A stretch of DNA of 46,411 bases, from the NCBI GenBank assembly GCA_024698075.1, contig JAILRP010000096.1, positions 1-46,411 on the forward strand. Direction: 5' to 3'. The notes beneath the pieces were generated by a model. The model saw only the letters and a program-made list of their open reading frames with translations, did no database searches and had not been told where the DNA came from. Positions within the stretch are counted from its first letter, which is position 1; each line of letters starts with the position of its first letter. The DNA comes from Lachnospiraceae bacterium. GTDB taxonomy: Bacteria; Bacillota; Clostridia; Lachnospirales; Lachnospiraceae. The position numbers and the translations under genes were made by a program. Positions 8,105 through 17,005 of the stretch are shown one piece after another.

Positions 8105-8982
8105 TGATCATGAAGGACATATTGCTGGGATCGCACTGCAGGCTTAACAGCCCCGATATGTTCTTAGGCTCCGTGAAGGAAGCACTGTCGTATGGTGCCA
8201 ATACCTTCATGGTCTATACGGGTGCGCCGCAGAACACAAAAAGAAAAGACATCAGCGAGCTTAAGACAGACGAGGGCAGAAAGCTCATGTCGGATGAAGG
8301 GATAACGGATTTCATAGTCCATGCGCCGTACATAATAAATCTCGGCAATACCGTCAAGCCCGAGACGTATAAGCTTGCGAAAGATTTTCTCGCAGTGGAG
8401 ATCAAACGGACGGAGGCTATGGGCAGCAGCGTCCTCGTACTGCATCCGGGCTCGGCGGTCGGAGGCAGCAGGGATGAAGCGATAAAATATATCGCGGATG
8501 GACTCGACGCCGTCATGACTCCGGAAATGAAGTGCACCATAGCGCTTGAGACGATGGCGGGAAAAGGAAGCGAGATAGGGGTTAGCTTCGAGGAGATCGC
8601 TGAGATCATAAACAGGGTGAAACTTCCGGAAAAACTGAGCGTCTGTTTCGATACCTGCCATGTAAATGATGCCGGTTACGATATCGTGGATGACCTTGAC
8701 GGAGTGTTCGGCGAGTTTGACCGCATAATTGGCCTTGAGCGGATAAGCGTTTTTCATATCAATGATTCCAAAAATCCCAGGGGCGCGCACAAGGACCGCC
8801 ACGCCAACATAGGCGACGGGACCATCGGCTATGAGGCGCTCGCAAGGATTGTGTGGCATCCTGATTTTCGGCATGTGCCGAAGATACTCGAGACACCTTA
8901 CATAGCTGATGAGAAGGATCCGGATGCGAAGAGGCCGCCATATAAGGAAGAGATCGCAATGCTTCGGGAATATGGTCTGTGA
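8104..8982 (+). CDS. nfo: Deoxyribonuclease IV (AP endonuclease)
   Basis: The protein of about 292 residues is an endonuclease IV TIM barrel that cleaves DNA at abasic sites in base-excision repair. Recognisable zinc-ligand motifs in order are [53 protein letters not shown] and ILETPY, so the three-metal site appears complete. The start is uncertain: GTG 8101, ATG 8104 and ATG 8110 are in frame and none has a strong ribosome site. ATG 8104 overlaps the stop of the zinc-ribbon peptide gene, which suggests coupling. Following the nuclease-helicase and the small peptide, it may share their transcript, making a loose DNA-repair cluster. Confidence 0.95.
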   Translation: MIMKDILLGSHCRLNSPDMFLGSVKEALSYGANTFMVYTGAPQNTKRKDISELKTDEGRKLMSDEGITDFIVHAPYIINLGNTVKPETYKLAKDFLAVEIKRTEAMGSSVLVLHPGSAVGGSRDEAIKYIADGLDAVMTPEMKCTIALETMAGKGSEIGVSFEEIAEIINRVKLPEKLSVCFDTCHVNDAGYDIVDDLDGVFGEFDRIIGLERISVFHINDSKNPRGAHKDRHANIGDGTIGYEALARIVWHPDFRHVPKILETPYIADEKDPDAKRPPYKEEIAMLREYGL

Positions 8983-8991
8983 GGCCTGCAC

Positions 8992-9019
8992 TTTACATAT
9001 CGTATGATATGTGTATAAT
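8992..9019 (+). promoter_or_regulatory. Promoter of the amino-acid symporter gene
   Basis: TTTACA (8992-8997) and a perfect TATAAT (9014-9019) are 16 bases apart. Transcription should start near 9026, only about 13 bases before the terminator-like hairpin at 9039. Confidence 0.65.
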
Positions 9020-9030
9020 ATTTCAGTGTA

Positions 9031-9070
9031 ACTGCAACGGGGCAGTAGCAGATGCTACCGCTCCTTTTTT
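9031..9070 (+). terminator. Attenuator-like terminator in the symporter leader
   Basis: A two-part stem (9039-9049 with 9054-9064, one A-C mismatch and one G-T pair, 4-base loop) is followed by six T residues at 9065-9070. It lies between a promoter and the symporter start at 9113. ACTGC (9031-9035) is complementary to GCAGT (9042-9046) inside the left arm, so an alternative stem could prevent the terminator. It could equally be just the nfo terminator with the promoter placed upstream of it. Confidence 0.6.
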
Positions 9071-9112
9071 ATAACAGGGCATGCAAATATCTTATGAGAC
9101 AGGAGAGCGACA

Positions 9113-10645
9113 ATGAGTGATTTTATGACTTCCGTAGCAGCCGTGAACGATACCGTCAATTCCTTCATATGGGTAAAGATCGGACTGGTGCTCCTTATCG
9201 GCACGGGTGTTCTGACTACGATCCTTACGGGATTTTTCCAGGTGACGCGCATCCGGCACTGGATGGGCAAGACCATAGGAAGCGTCTTAAAGCCCGCTTC
9301 ACATGTAAAGAATGAAGCAGGCAGCGTTTCGCAGTTCCAGGCGCTTTGCACGGCGCTTGCCGCAACGATAGGAACGGGAAACATTGCGGGTGTTTCCGCC
9401 GCGATATGTGTCGGCGGTCCCGGTGCGGTGTTCTGGATGTGGGTGGCAGCGTTCCTCGGAATGATGACCAACTATTCGGAGAACGTTCTCGGCATATATT
9501 ACAGGCGCAAGAACAAAGACGGAGAGTGGTCCGGAGGTGCGATGTACTATCTGAAGGACGGGCTCGGGAAGATAACGGGATATGAAAAGTTCGGAAGCGT
9601 TCTGGCGGTACTTTTTGCGCTGTTCGCGGTCATAGCATCTTTTGGGATTGGAAACATGGGCCAGATCAACAAGATCACGCTTAACCTTGAGAATGCATTC
9701 TTTGCGGGCGTAAATGCTCCGACGGTGTTCGGCGGCACGAGCCTTGTCAATCTTATCATAGGAATAGTCCTCATGCTGATCGGCGGCTTCATCATCATCG
9801 GCGGGCTCAAGAGGATAGCGGCCGTTGCTGAGCGTGTCGTTCCTTTCATGGCCCTCATCTATGTGCTCGGAGCCCTTATCATAATGTTCGTACACATTAG
9901 CTCGATAGGCAGCATGTTCGCGGCGATCTTCAGATTTGCGTTCGGGATCAAGGCGGTGGCCGGCGGTGCAGCAGGCGTTGCCGTCATGACGGTCGTACAG
10001 CAGGGATGCAAGCGCGGAGTGTTCTCGAATGAGGCAGGGCTTGGAAGCTCGGTCATGGTGCACAGCAATTCGAACGTCAAGGAGCCCGTTAAGCAGGGAC
10101 TCTGGGGAATATTCGAAGTGTTCGCGGATACGTTCATCGTCTGCACGATGACCGCGATAGTCGTTCTTTCATCGGGATACATCGATCTGTCAACGGGCCT
10201 TGTGGCGGAAGGAGTCAGCGATGCGACGCTCGTTGCGCAGGCTTTCGGCAACGTGTTCGGACGTCCGGGCCAGTGGTTCGTGGCGATCGCGGTACTTCTC
10301 TTCGCGTTCACGACGGTTCTCGGATGGTCTCACTACGGCAGCAAGGCGGTTGAGTATCTGTTCGGCATGACGGGTGTGCGCATATACCGTGTGATCTTCG
10401 TGCTCATGATGGTATCGGGCGCAGTCATGACTTCTTCGCTCGCATGGGACATCTCGGATACGTTCAACGGATTCATGATGGTCCCCAACCTTATCGGAGT
10501 TGTCGCACTGACGCCTGTGGTCGTTCGGATCACGCGCAATTACATTGCCAGAAGGATAGAAGGAAAGGATGAGGAGCCTGTCCTGTCATACTTCCCCGAA
10601 TTACAGAAAGAGGCAGCGGAAGCGGTCGCCCGCGGGGAGGAATAA
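9113..10645 (+). CDS. Alanine/glycine:sodium symporter (AGCS family)
   Basis: 510 residues with about eleven membrane helices. The family signature region is clear: LCTALAATIGTGNIAG, GGPGAVFWMW and MMTNYSENVLG near residues 85-125, then GGAMYYL. Later segments KRGVFSNEAGLGSS and the helix pair near 400-470 also match AGCS carriers, which import alanine or glycine with Na+ across the cytoplasmic membrane. AGGAGA precedes the ATG. The GH13 glycosidase gene follows after 3 bases and should be on the same message. The leader holds a promoter followed by a terminator hairpin, which suggests conditional read-through. Exact substrate among small neutral amino acids cannot be told from sequence. Confidence 0.95.
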   Translation: MSDFMTSVAAVNDTVNSFIWVKIGLVLLIGTGVLTTILTGFFQVTRIRHWMGKTIGSVLKPASHVKNEAGSVSQFQALCTALAATIGTGNIAGVSAAICVGGPGAVFWMWVAAFLGMMTNYSENVLGIYYRRKNKDGEWSGGAMYYLKDGLGKITGYEKFGSVLAVLFALFAVIASFGIGNMGQINKITLNLENAFFAGVNAPTVFGGTSLVNLIIGIVLMLIGGFIIIGGLKRIAAVAERVVPFMALIYVLGALIIMFVHISSIGSMFAAIFRFAFGIKAVAGGAAGVAVMTVVQQGCKRGVFSNEAGLGSSVMVHSNSNVKEPVKQGLWGIFEVFADTFIVCTMTAIVVLSSGYIDLSTGLVAEGVSDATLVAQAFGNVFGRPGQWFVAIAVLLFAFTTVLGWSHYGSKAVEYLFGMTGVRIYRVIFVLMMVSGAVMTSSLAWDISDTFNGFMMVPNLIGVVALTPVVVRITRNYIARRIEGKDEEPVLSYFPELQKEAAEAVARGEE

Positions 10646-10648
10646 TAC

Positions 10649-12010
10649 ATGTGGGCATATGAATCGGTTTTCTATCAGATATATCCGCTCGGATTCTGCG
10701 GCGCGCCCTATGAGAATCCCGGCGCACCGATATCGGCCGAGGAGCGAAGCCATGGCGCAAAGCCGGAACATTCCGGCGAAAATCATTCCATTCTTAAGGT
10801 CATTGAATGGATAGACCACTTAAGATCGATGAACATTGGAGCGGTATATTTTTCACCGCTGTTCGAGTCTGATACGCACGGCTACAACACGAGGGACTAC
10901 ACGCTCATCGACAGCCGCATCGGAACGAACGAGGATTTTGCGAAGGTTACGAAGGCGCTTCATGACGCAGGCATAAAGGTAGTCCTCGATGGCGTATTCA
11001 ACCATGTCGGGCGCGGCTTCTGGGCGTTCGAGGACGTCAGGAGATACAGATGGGACAGCATTTATAAGGACTGGTTCCATATCAATTTCGACGGCAATTC
11101 GAACTATAATGACGGACTGTGGTACGAGGGCTGGGAAGGCAACTATGACCTCGTGAAACTTAACCTCGGAAACGAGGCGGTAGTCACCCACATACTCGAC
11201 TGCATCAAAGGCTGGGTTGACGAGTTTGACATCGACGGGATAAGGCTCGACGTGGCATACTGCCTGTCCCCCGAATTCCTGCAGAGGCTCCGCTCTTATA
11301 CGGACGGCCTGAAGGATGGTTTTTTCCTTGTGGGCGAGTGCCTGCACGGCGACTATAACAGATGGATGGGCGATGACAAGTGCCACTCGGTCACGAACTA
11401 CGAGTGCTACAAGGGCCTTTACTCGAGCTTCAACAGCATGAACCTCTTTGAGATATGCCACTCGCTGCAGCGGCAGTTCGGCAGCGAGAACTGGTGCCTG
11501 TACCGCGGAAGGCATCTTCTGTCGTTCGTCGACAACCATGATGTCACGAGGGTGGCGAGCATCCTTTCGAACGAAAATCATCTGCCTCTCATTTATTCGC
11601 TCGCGTTCGGCATGCCCGGCATACCGTGCGTGTATTACGGAAGCGAGTGGGGAGAGCGGGCCGACAAGTCGATGGGAGATCCGGCGCTTCGCCCGTGCTT
11701 TGATGAGCCGCGGGAAAATGCGCTGACGGGGCATCTCGCGTCGCTCGCAAAGGCAAAGGCCGAAAGCCGGGCGCTCTGCTACGGTGATTTTCGCAATGTA
11801 GTCCTGACGAACAGGCAGTGCATCTTTGAGAGGAAGACGGACGGCGAGAGAGTGCTCGTGTGCATCAACGCTGATGAGAACGAGTACGTTGCCCACTTCG
11901 ATGCAGGCTGCGGCACGGCCGATGACCTCATCTCCGGCGCTAAGATCGATTTCGGCGGCGGCCTCCGCATGCCCGGATATTCATCGATGTTCCTCAAAAT
12001 GGAAAAATGA
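10649..12010 (+). CDS. GH13 alpha-amylase family glycosidase
   Basis: 453 residues, without a signal peptide, so cytoplasmic. The four GH13 regions are visible: DGVFNHVG, GIRLDVA with nucleophile D201, VGECLHG with acid/base E230, and FVDNHD with D298. The opening FYQIYPLGFCGAP resembles small neopullulanase or cyclomaltodextrinase-like enzymes rather than secreted amylases. It should cut imported alpha-glucans or maltodextrins. A GGAGG site at the end of the symporter gene serves the ATG, 3 bases after that gene's stop. The stop codon lies inside the left arm of a short dispersed palindrome (12003-12040). The enzyme's relation to an amino-acid carrier is not obvious. Confidence 0.93.
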   Translation: MWAYESVFYQIYPLGFCGAPYENPGAPISAEERSHGAKPEHSGENHSILKVIEWIDHLRSMNIGAVYFSPLFESDTHGYNTRDYTLIDSRIGTNEDFAKVTKALHDAGIKVVLDGVFNHVGRGFWAFEDVRRYRWDSIYKDWFHINFDGNSNYNDGLWYEGWEGNYDLVKLNLGNEAVVTHILDCIKGWVDEFDIDGIRLDVAYCLSPEFLQRLRSYTDGLKDGFFLVGECLHGDYNRWMGDDKCHSVTNYECYKGLYSSFNSMNLFEICHSLQRQFGSENWCLYRGRHLLSFVDNHDVTRVASILSNENHLPLIYSLAFGMPGIPCVYYGSEWGERADKSMGDPALRPCFDEPRENALTGHLASLAKAKAESRALCYGDFRNVVLTNRQCIFERKTDGERVLVCINADENEYVAHFDAGCGTADDLISGAKIDFGGGLRMPGYSSMFLKMEK

Positions 12011-12040
12011 CCCCCGGGGTCTGTCAACGGTCCATTTTCA
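12003..12040 (+). repeat. Dispersed TGGACC palindrome, copy A (inverted)
   Basis: Read on the minus strand this has AAAATGGACC followed by GTTGAC, an internal GACCCC/GGGGTC palindrome and a closing GGTCATTTT arm. It shares AAAATGGACC plus a YGAC step with copies at 12148 and 40386, is inverted relative to copy B, and contains the stop codon of the GH13 gene. Confidence 0.6.
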
Positions 12041-12088
12041 CTGAAAAGAATACACGAATCATCTTCCGCGCAGAATACGCACATAAGG

Positions 12089-12117
12089 TTGTATTTTGCG
12101 CGGTTTTCATGTATATT
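12089..12117 (+). promoter_or_regulatory. Promoter of the hybrid histidine kinase gene
   Basis: TTGTAT (12089-12094), 17 bases, TATATT (12112-12117). From the -35 through the T-run after the -10 it matches the chemoreceptor promoter at 14589 at 29 of 33 positions, including most of the spacer. Transcription would start near 12124, so coding cannot begin at the TTG that forms this -35. Confidence 0.7.
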
Positions 12118-12147
12118 TTTTGTCGGGGGCAAAGCTTTTTTTCGGGG

Positions 12148-12181
12148 AAAAATGGACCATCGACAAACCCTAGGGCCATTT
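12148..12181 (+). repeat. Dispersed TGGACC palindrome, copy B
   Basis: AAATGGACC and GGGCCATTT form the arms (one mismatch) around an internal CCCTAGGG palindrome. It lies in the 5' leader of the kinase gene, just before the start codon, where the RNA could fold into a hairpin. Confidence 0.6.
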
Positions 12182-12190
12182 ATGTATTAT

Positions 12191-14539
12191 ATGGAAAATG
12201 AGAACAGACGTGAAAATCATATGTTCGGCCGTGTGATAAAGATATGCATATATGCGTGTCTTCTGTTTACCGTGGGTATTTTTATCTACGGACAGTTTCT
12301 TGTAAAGAACGAATCGCTGTATGCGAGCGAGAGCGAGCCGTATGATGCCGTGTGGTCTTATACGGACCCTTCGGGTGTCACGAAGCAGTACAGGTATGGT
12401 GAAGGGTTCAGCGTAAAGGATGTCGATGATGTCGTGCTGACGACGAAGCTGCCGGATGAGATCCCGGACGGGAGCTGCCTGTTCCTGCTGTCGGGAAAGG
12501 ATCTGGATGCGTACATTGACGGAGAGCTCAGAAACAGCTACAGGCTGAGCTACTCGGAGTTCGGCAGGAACGTCAAGGCTATGTGGATACCGATAACCCT
12601 GCGCAGGACCGATGTCGGAAAGGAGCTGACCGTTGTCCGCCCCGGGTACTGGCTGGATGAGTTTTATCCCGGAGAAGTCTATATCGGCAACCGCCTCGGC
12701 TTTGCCATGCGCCTCATTCAGGAGAACCTGTTCATAATCTTCTTCGGATTCGCCATAATCGCGATGGGATCCGTTATCGCGGTAGTCTGTATCGTACAGT
12801 ATGCCAGGGAAAGGGCCGTATCCCCGCTCTGGTACTTAAGTCTCGGAGTTTTGGCCGGTGCGGTATGGCTGGTACTTGACAGCTATACTTACCCGCTCTT
12901 TTTTCAGAATTATTTCATCGACGGCATTACGGGATATCTCGTCATAATGCTGATCCCTTATCCGTTCATGGCTTATATTGACAGCATCATCCACCGCAGG
13001 CATCATCTGGATTATTATCTGATGAGTGTCCTGATACTGGTGGATTTTGTCACCCTGACGCTGCTTGATTTTCTCGGCATTGCCGATTTTACGGAAACAA
13101 TGCTCATAAGCAATGTCATCACTGCATTTGTGGCGGTATACTGTGTCGTCGTGATCATCTTTGACACGTTCATAAAGGGTCACAGGGAAAATACCCTGAT
13201 CGCGGTCGGCTTTTCCGGGTTTGCGCTCATGAGCATCGCCGAGGTTGTGCATGTAAACCGGCCGGTCCATACAAATGACGGGGCATTCGTTGCGGCAGGG
13301 CTTCTGGTACTTCTGATCATCGCCGTTATCCAGGAGGTTTGGCACGCCAGCAGCCTCCGCGCCGATACGCTCGAGGCGCAGAACGCAAACAGGGCCAAGT
13401 CGACGTTCCTTGCCAACATGAGCCATGAGATACGTACGCCCATAAACGCGATACTCGGAATGGATGAGCTGATACTCCGGGAGGATACGTCCGAAAAGGT
13501 AAAGGAGTATGCCGAGAACATCAAGAGCGCCGGCGGCACGCTGCTTGAGATAATAAGCGATGTGCTTGATTTTTCCAAGATCGAACAGGGCCGGATGGAC
13601 ATTGTGAACGCCGAATATGATACCCGCCAGCTGCTTTCGGGGATCATCACGATGATCAGCGTGAAGGCAGATGACAAGGGTCTCGGATTCATAAAGGACA
13701 TTTCGGCCGACATTCCTTCGAAGCTTATAGGTGATGAGAAGCGGATCCGCGAGGTCATGATAAACCTGCTCGACAATGCGGTAAAATACACTCCGAAGGG
13801 AAGTGTTACATTTACGGTCAAGTCTGAGCCTGCCGAAGATGACGGCATAAAGCTCAAGATACTTGTAAAGGATACGGGCATCGGGATCAAGGAGGAGGAC
13901 AGGGACAAGCTGTTCGAAAGGTTTGAACGTGTTGACCTCAGCAGCACCGCCTCCATAGAGGGAACGGGGCTCGGGCTTTCGATAGCATCAAACCTTGTAA
14001 GGCTCATGGGCGGCACGATCGAATGTTCAAGCGTCTACGGGTCGGGAAGCGAATTCTCCGTGATCATTCCTCAGACCGTCACGGACCGTACCCCTATAGG
14101 CGACATAACGAAAAGACAGCCTGCCAAGGCCGGCGGGGCCGAAGAAGCCGGGAGCCTTTCGGGCGTCAGGGTGCTCGTCGTTGACGACAGCAAGATGAAC
14201 CTCAAGGTTGCGGGCGGACTGCTGAAGGTCCTAGGCGCTGAGGTGACTTTATGCACCAGCGGCGCTGAAATGATCGAGGAGATCAAGGATTCGATCTACG
14301 ATGTCATCCTGCTCGACCATATGATGCCGGAAATGGACGGCATAGAGGCCCTCAAAAAGACACGCGATCTTGCGGGGAACCTCAATCCCTCAACCCCATA
14401 CATCGCCCTTACCGCCAATGCCGTTGTGGGTGCACGGGAGATGTATATCGAAAACGGATTTTCCGACTATCTCAGCAAACCCATGAAGATAGAGGAACTT
14501 GCAAAAGTCATCCGGGCAAATCTTAAAAACAGATCCTGA
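12191..14539 (+). CDS. Membrane hybrid sensor histidine kinase with C-terminal receiver
   Basis: About 782 residues from ATG 12191. A first membrane helix (about 17-35) and an extracytoplasmic region of ~150 residues are followed by about seven helices, an arrangement like 7TM diverse-intracellular-signalling receptors. The kinase core has MSHEIRTP with phospho-acceptor H412, then the ATPase N-box LLDNAVKYTP, DTGIGI and GTGLGLSI. A receiver follows with VVDDS and phospho-acceptor D709 (LLDHMMPEMDG). There is no HPt domain, so onward transfer needs a separate HPt protein such as that at 4785 (inference). Start choice is uncertain: ATGs at 12182, 12191 and 12221 are in frame and none has a clear ribosome site. 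It shares a near-copy promoter with the next gene. Confidence 0.93.
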   Translation: MENENRRENHMFGRVIKICIYACLLFTVGIFIYGQFLVKNESLYASESEPYDAVWSYTDPSGVTKQYRYGEGFSVKDVDDVVLTTKLPDEIPDGSCLFLLSGKDLDAYIDGELRNSYRLSYSEFGRNVKAMWIPITLRRTDVGKELTVVRPGYWLDEFYPGEVYIGNRLGFAMRLIQENLFIIFFGFAIIAMGSVIAVVCIVQYARERAVSPLWYLSLGVLAGAVWLVLDSYTYPLFFQNYFIDGITGYLVIMLIPYPFMAYIDSIIHRRHHLDYYLMSVLILVDFVTLTLLDFLGIADFTETMLISNVITAFVAVYCVVVIIFDTFIKGHRENTLIAVGFSGFALMSIAEVVHVNRPVHTNDGAFVAAGLLVLLIIAVIQEVWHASSLRADTLEAQNANRAKSTFLANMSHEIRTPINAILGMDELILREDTSEKVKEYAENIKSAGGTLLEIISDVLDFSKIEQGRMDIVNAEYDTRQLLSGIITMISVKADDKGLGFIKDISADIPSKLIGDEKRIREVMINLLDNAVKYTPKGSVTFTVKSEPAEDDGIKLKILVKDTGIGIKEEDRDKLFERFERVDLSSTASIEGTGLGLSIASNLVRLMGGTIECSSVYGSGSEFSVIIPQTVTDRTPIGDITKRQPAKAGGAEEAGSLSGVRVLVVDDSKMNLKVAGGLLKVLGAEVTLCTSGAEMIEEIKDSIYDVILLDHMMPEMDGIEALKKTRDLAGNLNPSTPYIALTANAVVGAREMYIENGFSDYLSKPMKIEELAKVIRANLKNRS

Positions 14540-14588
14540 AAGAGCTGCAGGAAATGCCGCAAAATATGCATCAAACTGCACAAAAAGC

Positions 14589-14617
14589 TTGTATTTTTCG
14601 TTGTTTTCATGTATAAT
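14589..14617 (+). promoter_or_regulatory. Promoter of the chemoreceptor gene
   Basis: TTGTAT (14589-14594), 17 bases, perfect TATAAT (14612-14617); the start site should be near 14624, giving a leader of about 50 bases. The box and spacer nearly copy the kinase promoter at 12089. Confidence 0.75.
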
Positions 14618-14674
14618 TTTTACATATCTGCGCTGTGAACACAGCCGGCCCGAAAGGCCGAGAAGGGACATGTT

Positions 14675-16381
14675 ATGGGTAAAAATGATGCAAAGAAGAG
14701 CGAGGAGAAGGTTTCGTTCATCCATTCGATAGCGGCCAAGATCATGCTCCTCGTGCTCGTCTGCGTTGCGGTGACTGTAACGGTCTGCACGTTCATCTTT
14801 ATCAGGAATGCCAAGAGCGAGATAACCGATGTGACGATGAGATACATCGAGTATGTTTCAAAAGCGGAGAGGGACATGCTGAACCGCAGGGCCGGAACGG
14901 CTACGACGGAATTTTATGCGAGTGCCCTCGGAAATATTTCGGTTGACGGCATAAGCGGCTCGTATGCTTACCTTGTCGCCGATGACGGAACGATGCTCTA
15001 CCATCCGACCGAGAGCAAGATCGGCTCGCCCGTTGAGAATGAGGTCGTAAAAGGCCTCGTCTCCCAGCTTCAGTCCGGAAGCATACCCGAAGACGGAGTT
15101 GCCAGATACCTTTACAAGGGCTCCTACAAGTATGCGGGATATGCGATAACGAAAGATAACCAGATACTCGTCATCTCGGCGGATGAGGATGTTGCGCTCG
15201 CCCCGATGAACAGGATCAGGAACATAGGCATCATGGTGGCAGCTGTCATGCTGCTCATCTCACTTGCCGGTGCGTATGCAATGAGCCTTCTCATCGTAAG
15301 GCCCATCAGGCAGCTCACTGACATCCTTGACAAGACGAGCAGGTTCGACTTCCGTCATAATCCCAATTCTGACGTGCTCGTGAAGCGCCATGATGAGAAC
15401 GGCGTGATGGCCAGGGCGGTTGGCGGAATGCGCAAGAGCCTGCGCAGGATGGTCGCCAGCATCGAGGAGGCATCCACGAAGATCAACGGAAACGTCGACC
15501 AGCTTGAGGATGTCACTAACGTTGTCAATTCAATGTGCACGGACAACTCGGCAACGACGCAGCAGCTTGCGGCGGGAATGCAGCAGACCGCGGCCACGAC
15601 CGAGAGCATATATGCGAACATCGGCTACATGAAGACCGGAGCCGAGGATATACAGGCGCTTTCCGAAGCAGGCGATACCCTTTCGAAGGAAGTCATGGAC
15701 AGGGCCGCCGAGCTTCGCGAAAAGACCATTGCCGCTTCAAACAAGACGAAAGAGAAATACGAATCCGTCAGGATACGTTCGGATAAGGCCATCGAGGATT
15801 CGAAAGCTGTCGAGAAGATCAATGCGCTCACCGATTCCATTATGGCGATATCTTCACAGACGTCGCTCCTCGCACTAAATGCTTCGATAGAGGCAGCCAG
15901 GGCCGGGGAAGCCGGAAGAGGCTTTGCGGTTGTCGCAACTGAGATCGGCAACCTTGCCAACCAGACATCAACGACCGTTTCCGACATCAACAATATAGTT
16001 AACGAGGTAAACGCTGCGGTTTCGAACATGTCGGGATGCCTTGCCGAGACAGGCGCTTTCCTCGAGGAGACCGTGCTTGCGGATTATGAGGAGTTTGCCC
16101 AGGTCAGCGAGCAGTATAATGATGATGCCGTCAAGTTCAAGGAGAGCATGAACGACGTCCATGAATCCATAGTCAACCTGACCGATTCCATTTCGAAGAT
16201 AAGCGATGCCATAAGCGGCATCACATCAACCGTCGGCGAATCGACAGTCGGAGTCACCGACATAGCCGAGAAGACCACCGACATGGTAACACGCACCAGC
16301 GAGACCAGCGGCCTCGTTGAAGAGAGCAAGAACTGCGTCGTCCAGCTCCAGGATATCGTCGGAGAGTTCAGGTTAACGTAA
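14675..16381 (+). CDS. Methyl-accepting chemotaxis protein with Cache-type sensor
   Basis: 568 residues. Helix 1 (about 19-41) and helix 2 (about 185-209) flank an extracytoplasmic domain of ~140 residues whose [15 protein letters not shown] core is typical of single Cache domains that bind small organic ligands. A HAMP linker follows, then the methyl-accepting signalling coil with the conserved hairpin tip beginning [15 protein letters not shown] at about 392 and GRGFAVVA. It should pass ligand binding to CheA/CheW and implies a motile cell. A GAAGGGA site precedes the ATG. No che genes are nearby. The promoter resemblance to the upstream sensor kinase suggests the two are expressed together. 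Confidence 0.95.
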   Translation: MGKNDAKKSEEKVSFIHSIAAKIMLLVLVCVAVTVTVCTFIFIRNAKSEITDVTMRYIEYVSKAERDMLNRRAGTATTEFYASALGNISVDGISGSYAYLVADDGTMLYHPTESKIGSPVENEVVKGLVSQLQSGSIPEDGVARYLYKGSYKYAGYAITKDNQILVISADEDVALAPMNRIRNIGIMVAAVMLLISLAGAYAMSLLIVRPIRQLTDILDKTSRFDFRHNPNSDVLVKRHDENGVMARAVGGMRKSLRRMVASIEEASTKINGNVDQLEDVTNVVNSMCTDNSATTQQLAAGMQQTAATTESIYANIGYMKTGAEDIQALSEAGDTLSKEVMDRAAELREKTIAASNKTKEKYESVRIRSDKAIEDSKAVEKINALTDSIMAISSQTSLLALNASIEAARAGEAGRGFAVVATEIGNLANQTSTTVSDINNIVNEVNAAVSNMSGCLAETGAFLEETVLADYEEFAQVSEQYNDDAVKFKESMNDVHESIVNLTDSISKISDAISGITSTVGESTVGVTDIAEKTTDMVTRTSETSGLVEESKNCVVQLQDIVGEFRLT

Positions 16382-16432
16382 ATGGCCGGGCAGTCCTTGA
16401 TCTTATGTCATTAATTCAGACAGGAGGTAAAT

Positions 16433-16936
16433 ATGTTCAACATTGGTGATACGGTAGTGTGCAGCAACGGTGTATGCAGGATCGAGAAGATCGGCCCTCT
16501 TGCCGGCATGGGAAAATCCGCCGCCAACCGGACATATTACACACTTCGCCCGTGCTTTGACAATGCCGCGACGATCTATGTTCCGGTGGACGGCGATGAT
16601 GATGCCCTCCGTTTTGCCCTCGGAAGGGATGAAGTTGAGAAGCTGATGGAAGAGATAGACGACCTCGACCAGATCAACATTTCCGACGAGAAGAAACGGG
16701 AGACGGAATACCGCAATGCCGTTAATTCCAAAGATCCGAGAAAACTGATACGCATCATAAAAACGATGTACTTCAGGAGAAAGGCAAGGATCGAAAGCGG
16801 GAAAAAGTCAACGGCGATAGACGAGAGGTATTTCAGGATAGCAGAGAACAGGCTTCATGAAGAGATAGCCCTCGCTCTCGGTATCGACCGCGATGAAGTA
16901 AAGGATTACATCAGGAAATTCATCGAAAAACAGTAA
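16433..16936 (+). CDS. CarD/CdnL-family transcription regulator
   Basis: The 167-residue protein begins with MFNIGDTVVCSNGVCRIEKI, the RNA-polymerase-interacting Tudor-like fold of CarD, CdnL and the TRCF N-terminus, and continues in a helical C-terminal half (KKRETEYRNAVNSKD, then a basic helical region) used by this family to contact promoter DNA. In other bacteria such proteins stabilise open promoter complexes. AGGAGG is 6 bases before the ATG. No promoter is evident in the 51 bases after the chemoreceptor gene, so it may be read from that promoter; a strong terminator follows it. Similar CarD-like paralogues of variable role are common in clostridia. Confidence 0.88.
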   Translation: MFNIGDTVVCSNGVCRIEKIGPLAGMGKSAANRTYYTLRPCFDNAATIYVPVDGDDDALRFALGRDEVEKLMEEIDDLDQINISDEKKRETEYRNAVNSKDPRKLIRIIKTMYFRRKARIESGKKSTAIDERYFRIAENRLHEEIALALGIDRDEVKDYIRKFIEKQ

Positions 16937-16947
16937 GAGCAGTCAGC

Positions 16948-16984
16948 AAAGGAGATGCGCACCGCCGCCTCTCCTTTATTTTTT
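16948..16984 (+). terminator. Rho-independent terminator after the CarD gene
   Basis: AAAGGAGA (16948-16955) pairs with TCTCCTTT (16970-16977), followed by a T-run. An ATG within its left arm (16955) is in frame with the next gene but is not a credible start. Confidence 0.8.
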
Positions 16985-16989
16985 GGTTG

Positions 16990-16998
16990 TGATATAAT
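16990..16998 (+). promoter_or_regulatory. Extended -10 promoter of a probably leaderless message
   Basis: TG-A-TATAAT gives a perfect extended -10. The -35 region is occupied by the preceding terminator and has no match. With the usual 6-8 base gap transcription would begin at about 17005, directly at the ATG at 17006. Confidence 0.65.
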
Positions 16999-17005
16999 AT
17001 ATGCT

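Noticed and set aside
10853-11896. 347-codon minus-strand open frame over the GH13 gene
   Set aside because: Antisense to a complete GH13 catalytic domain; no ribosome site or motif supports it.
12089-12190. Earlier TTG start for the hybrid kinase, adding 34 residues
   Set aside because: That TTG is the -35 element of a good promoter, and the extra residues overlap a repeat element; coding must start after about 12124.
16955-17005. ATG at 16955 as start of the SGNH hydrolase
   Set aside because: It lies in the stem of the preceding terminator and upstream of the -10 box; the signal-peptide-like start at 17006 is better.
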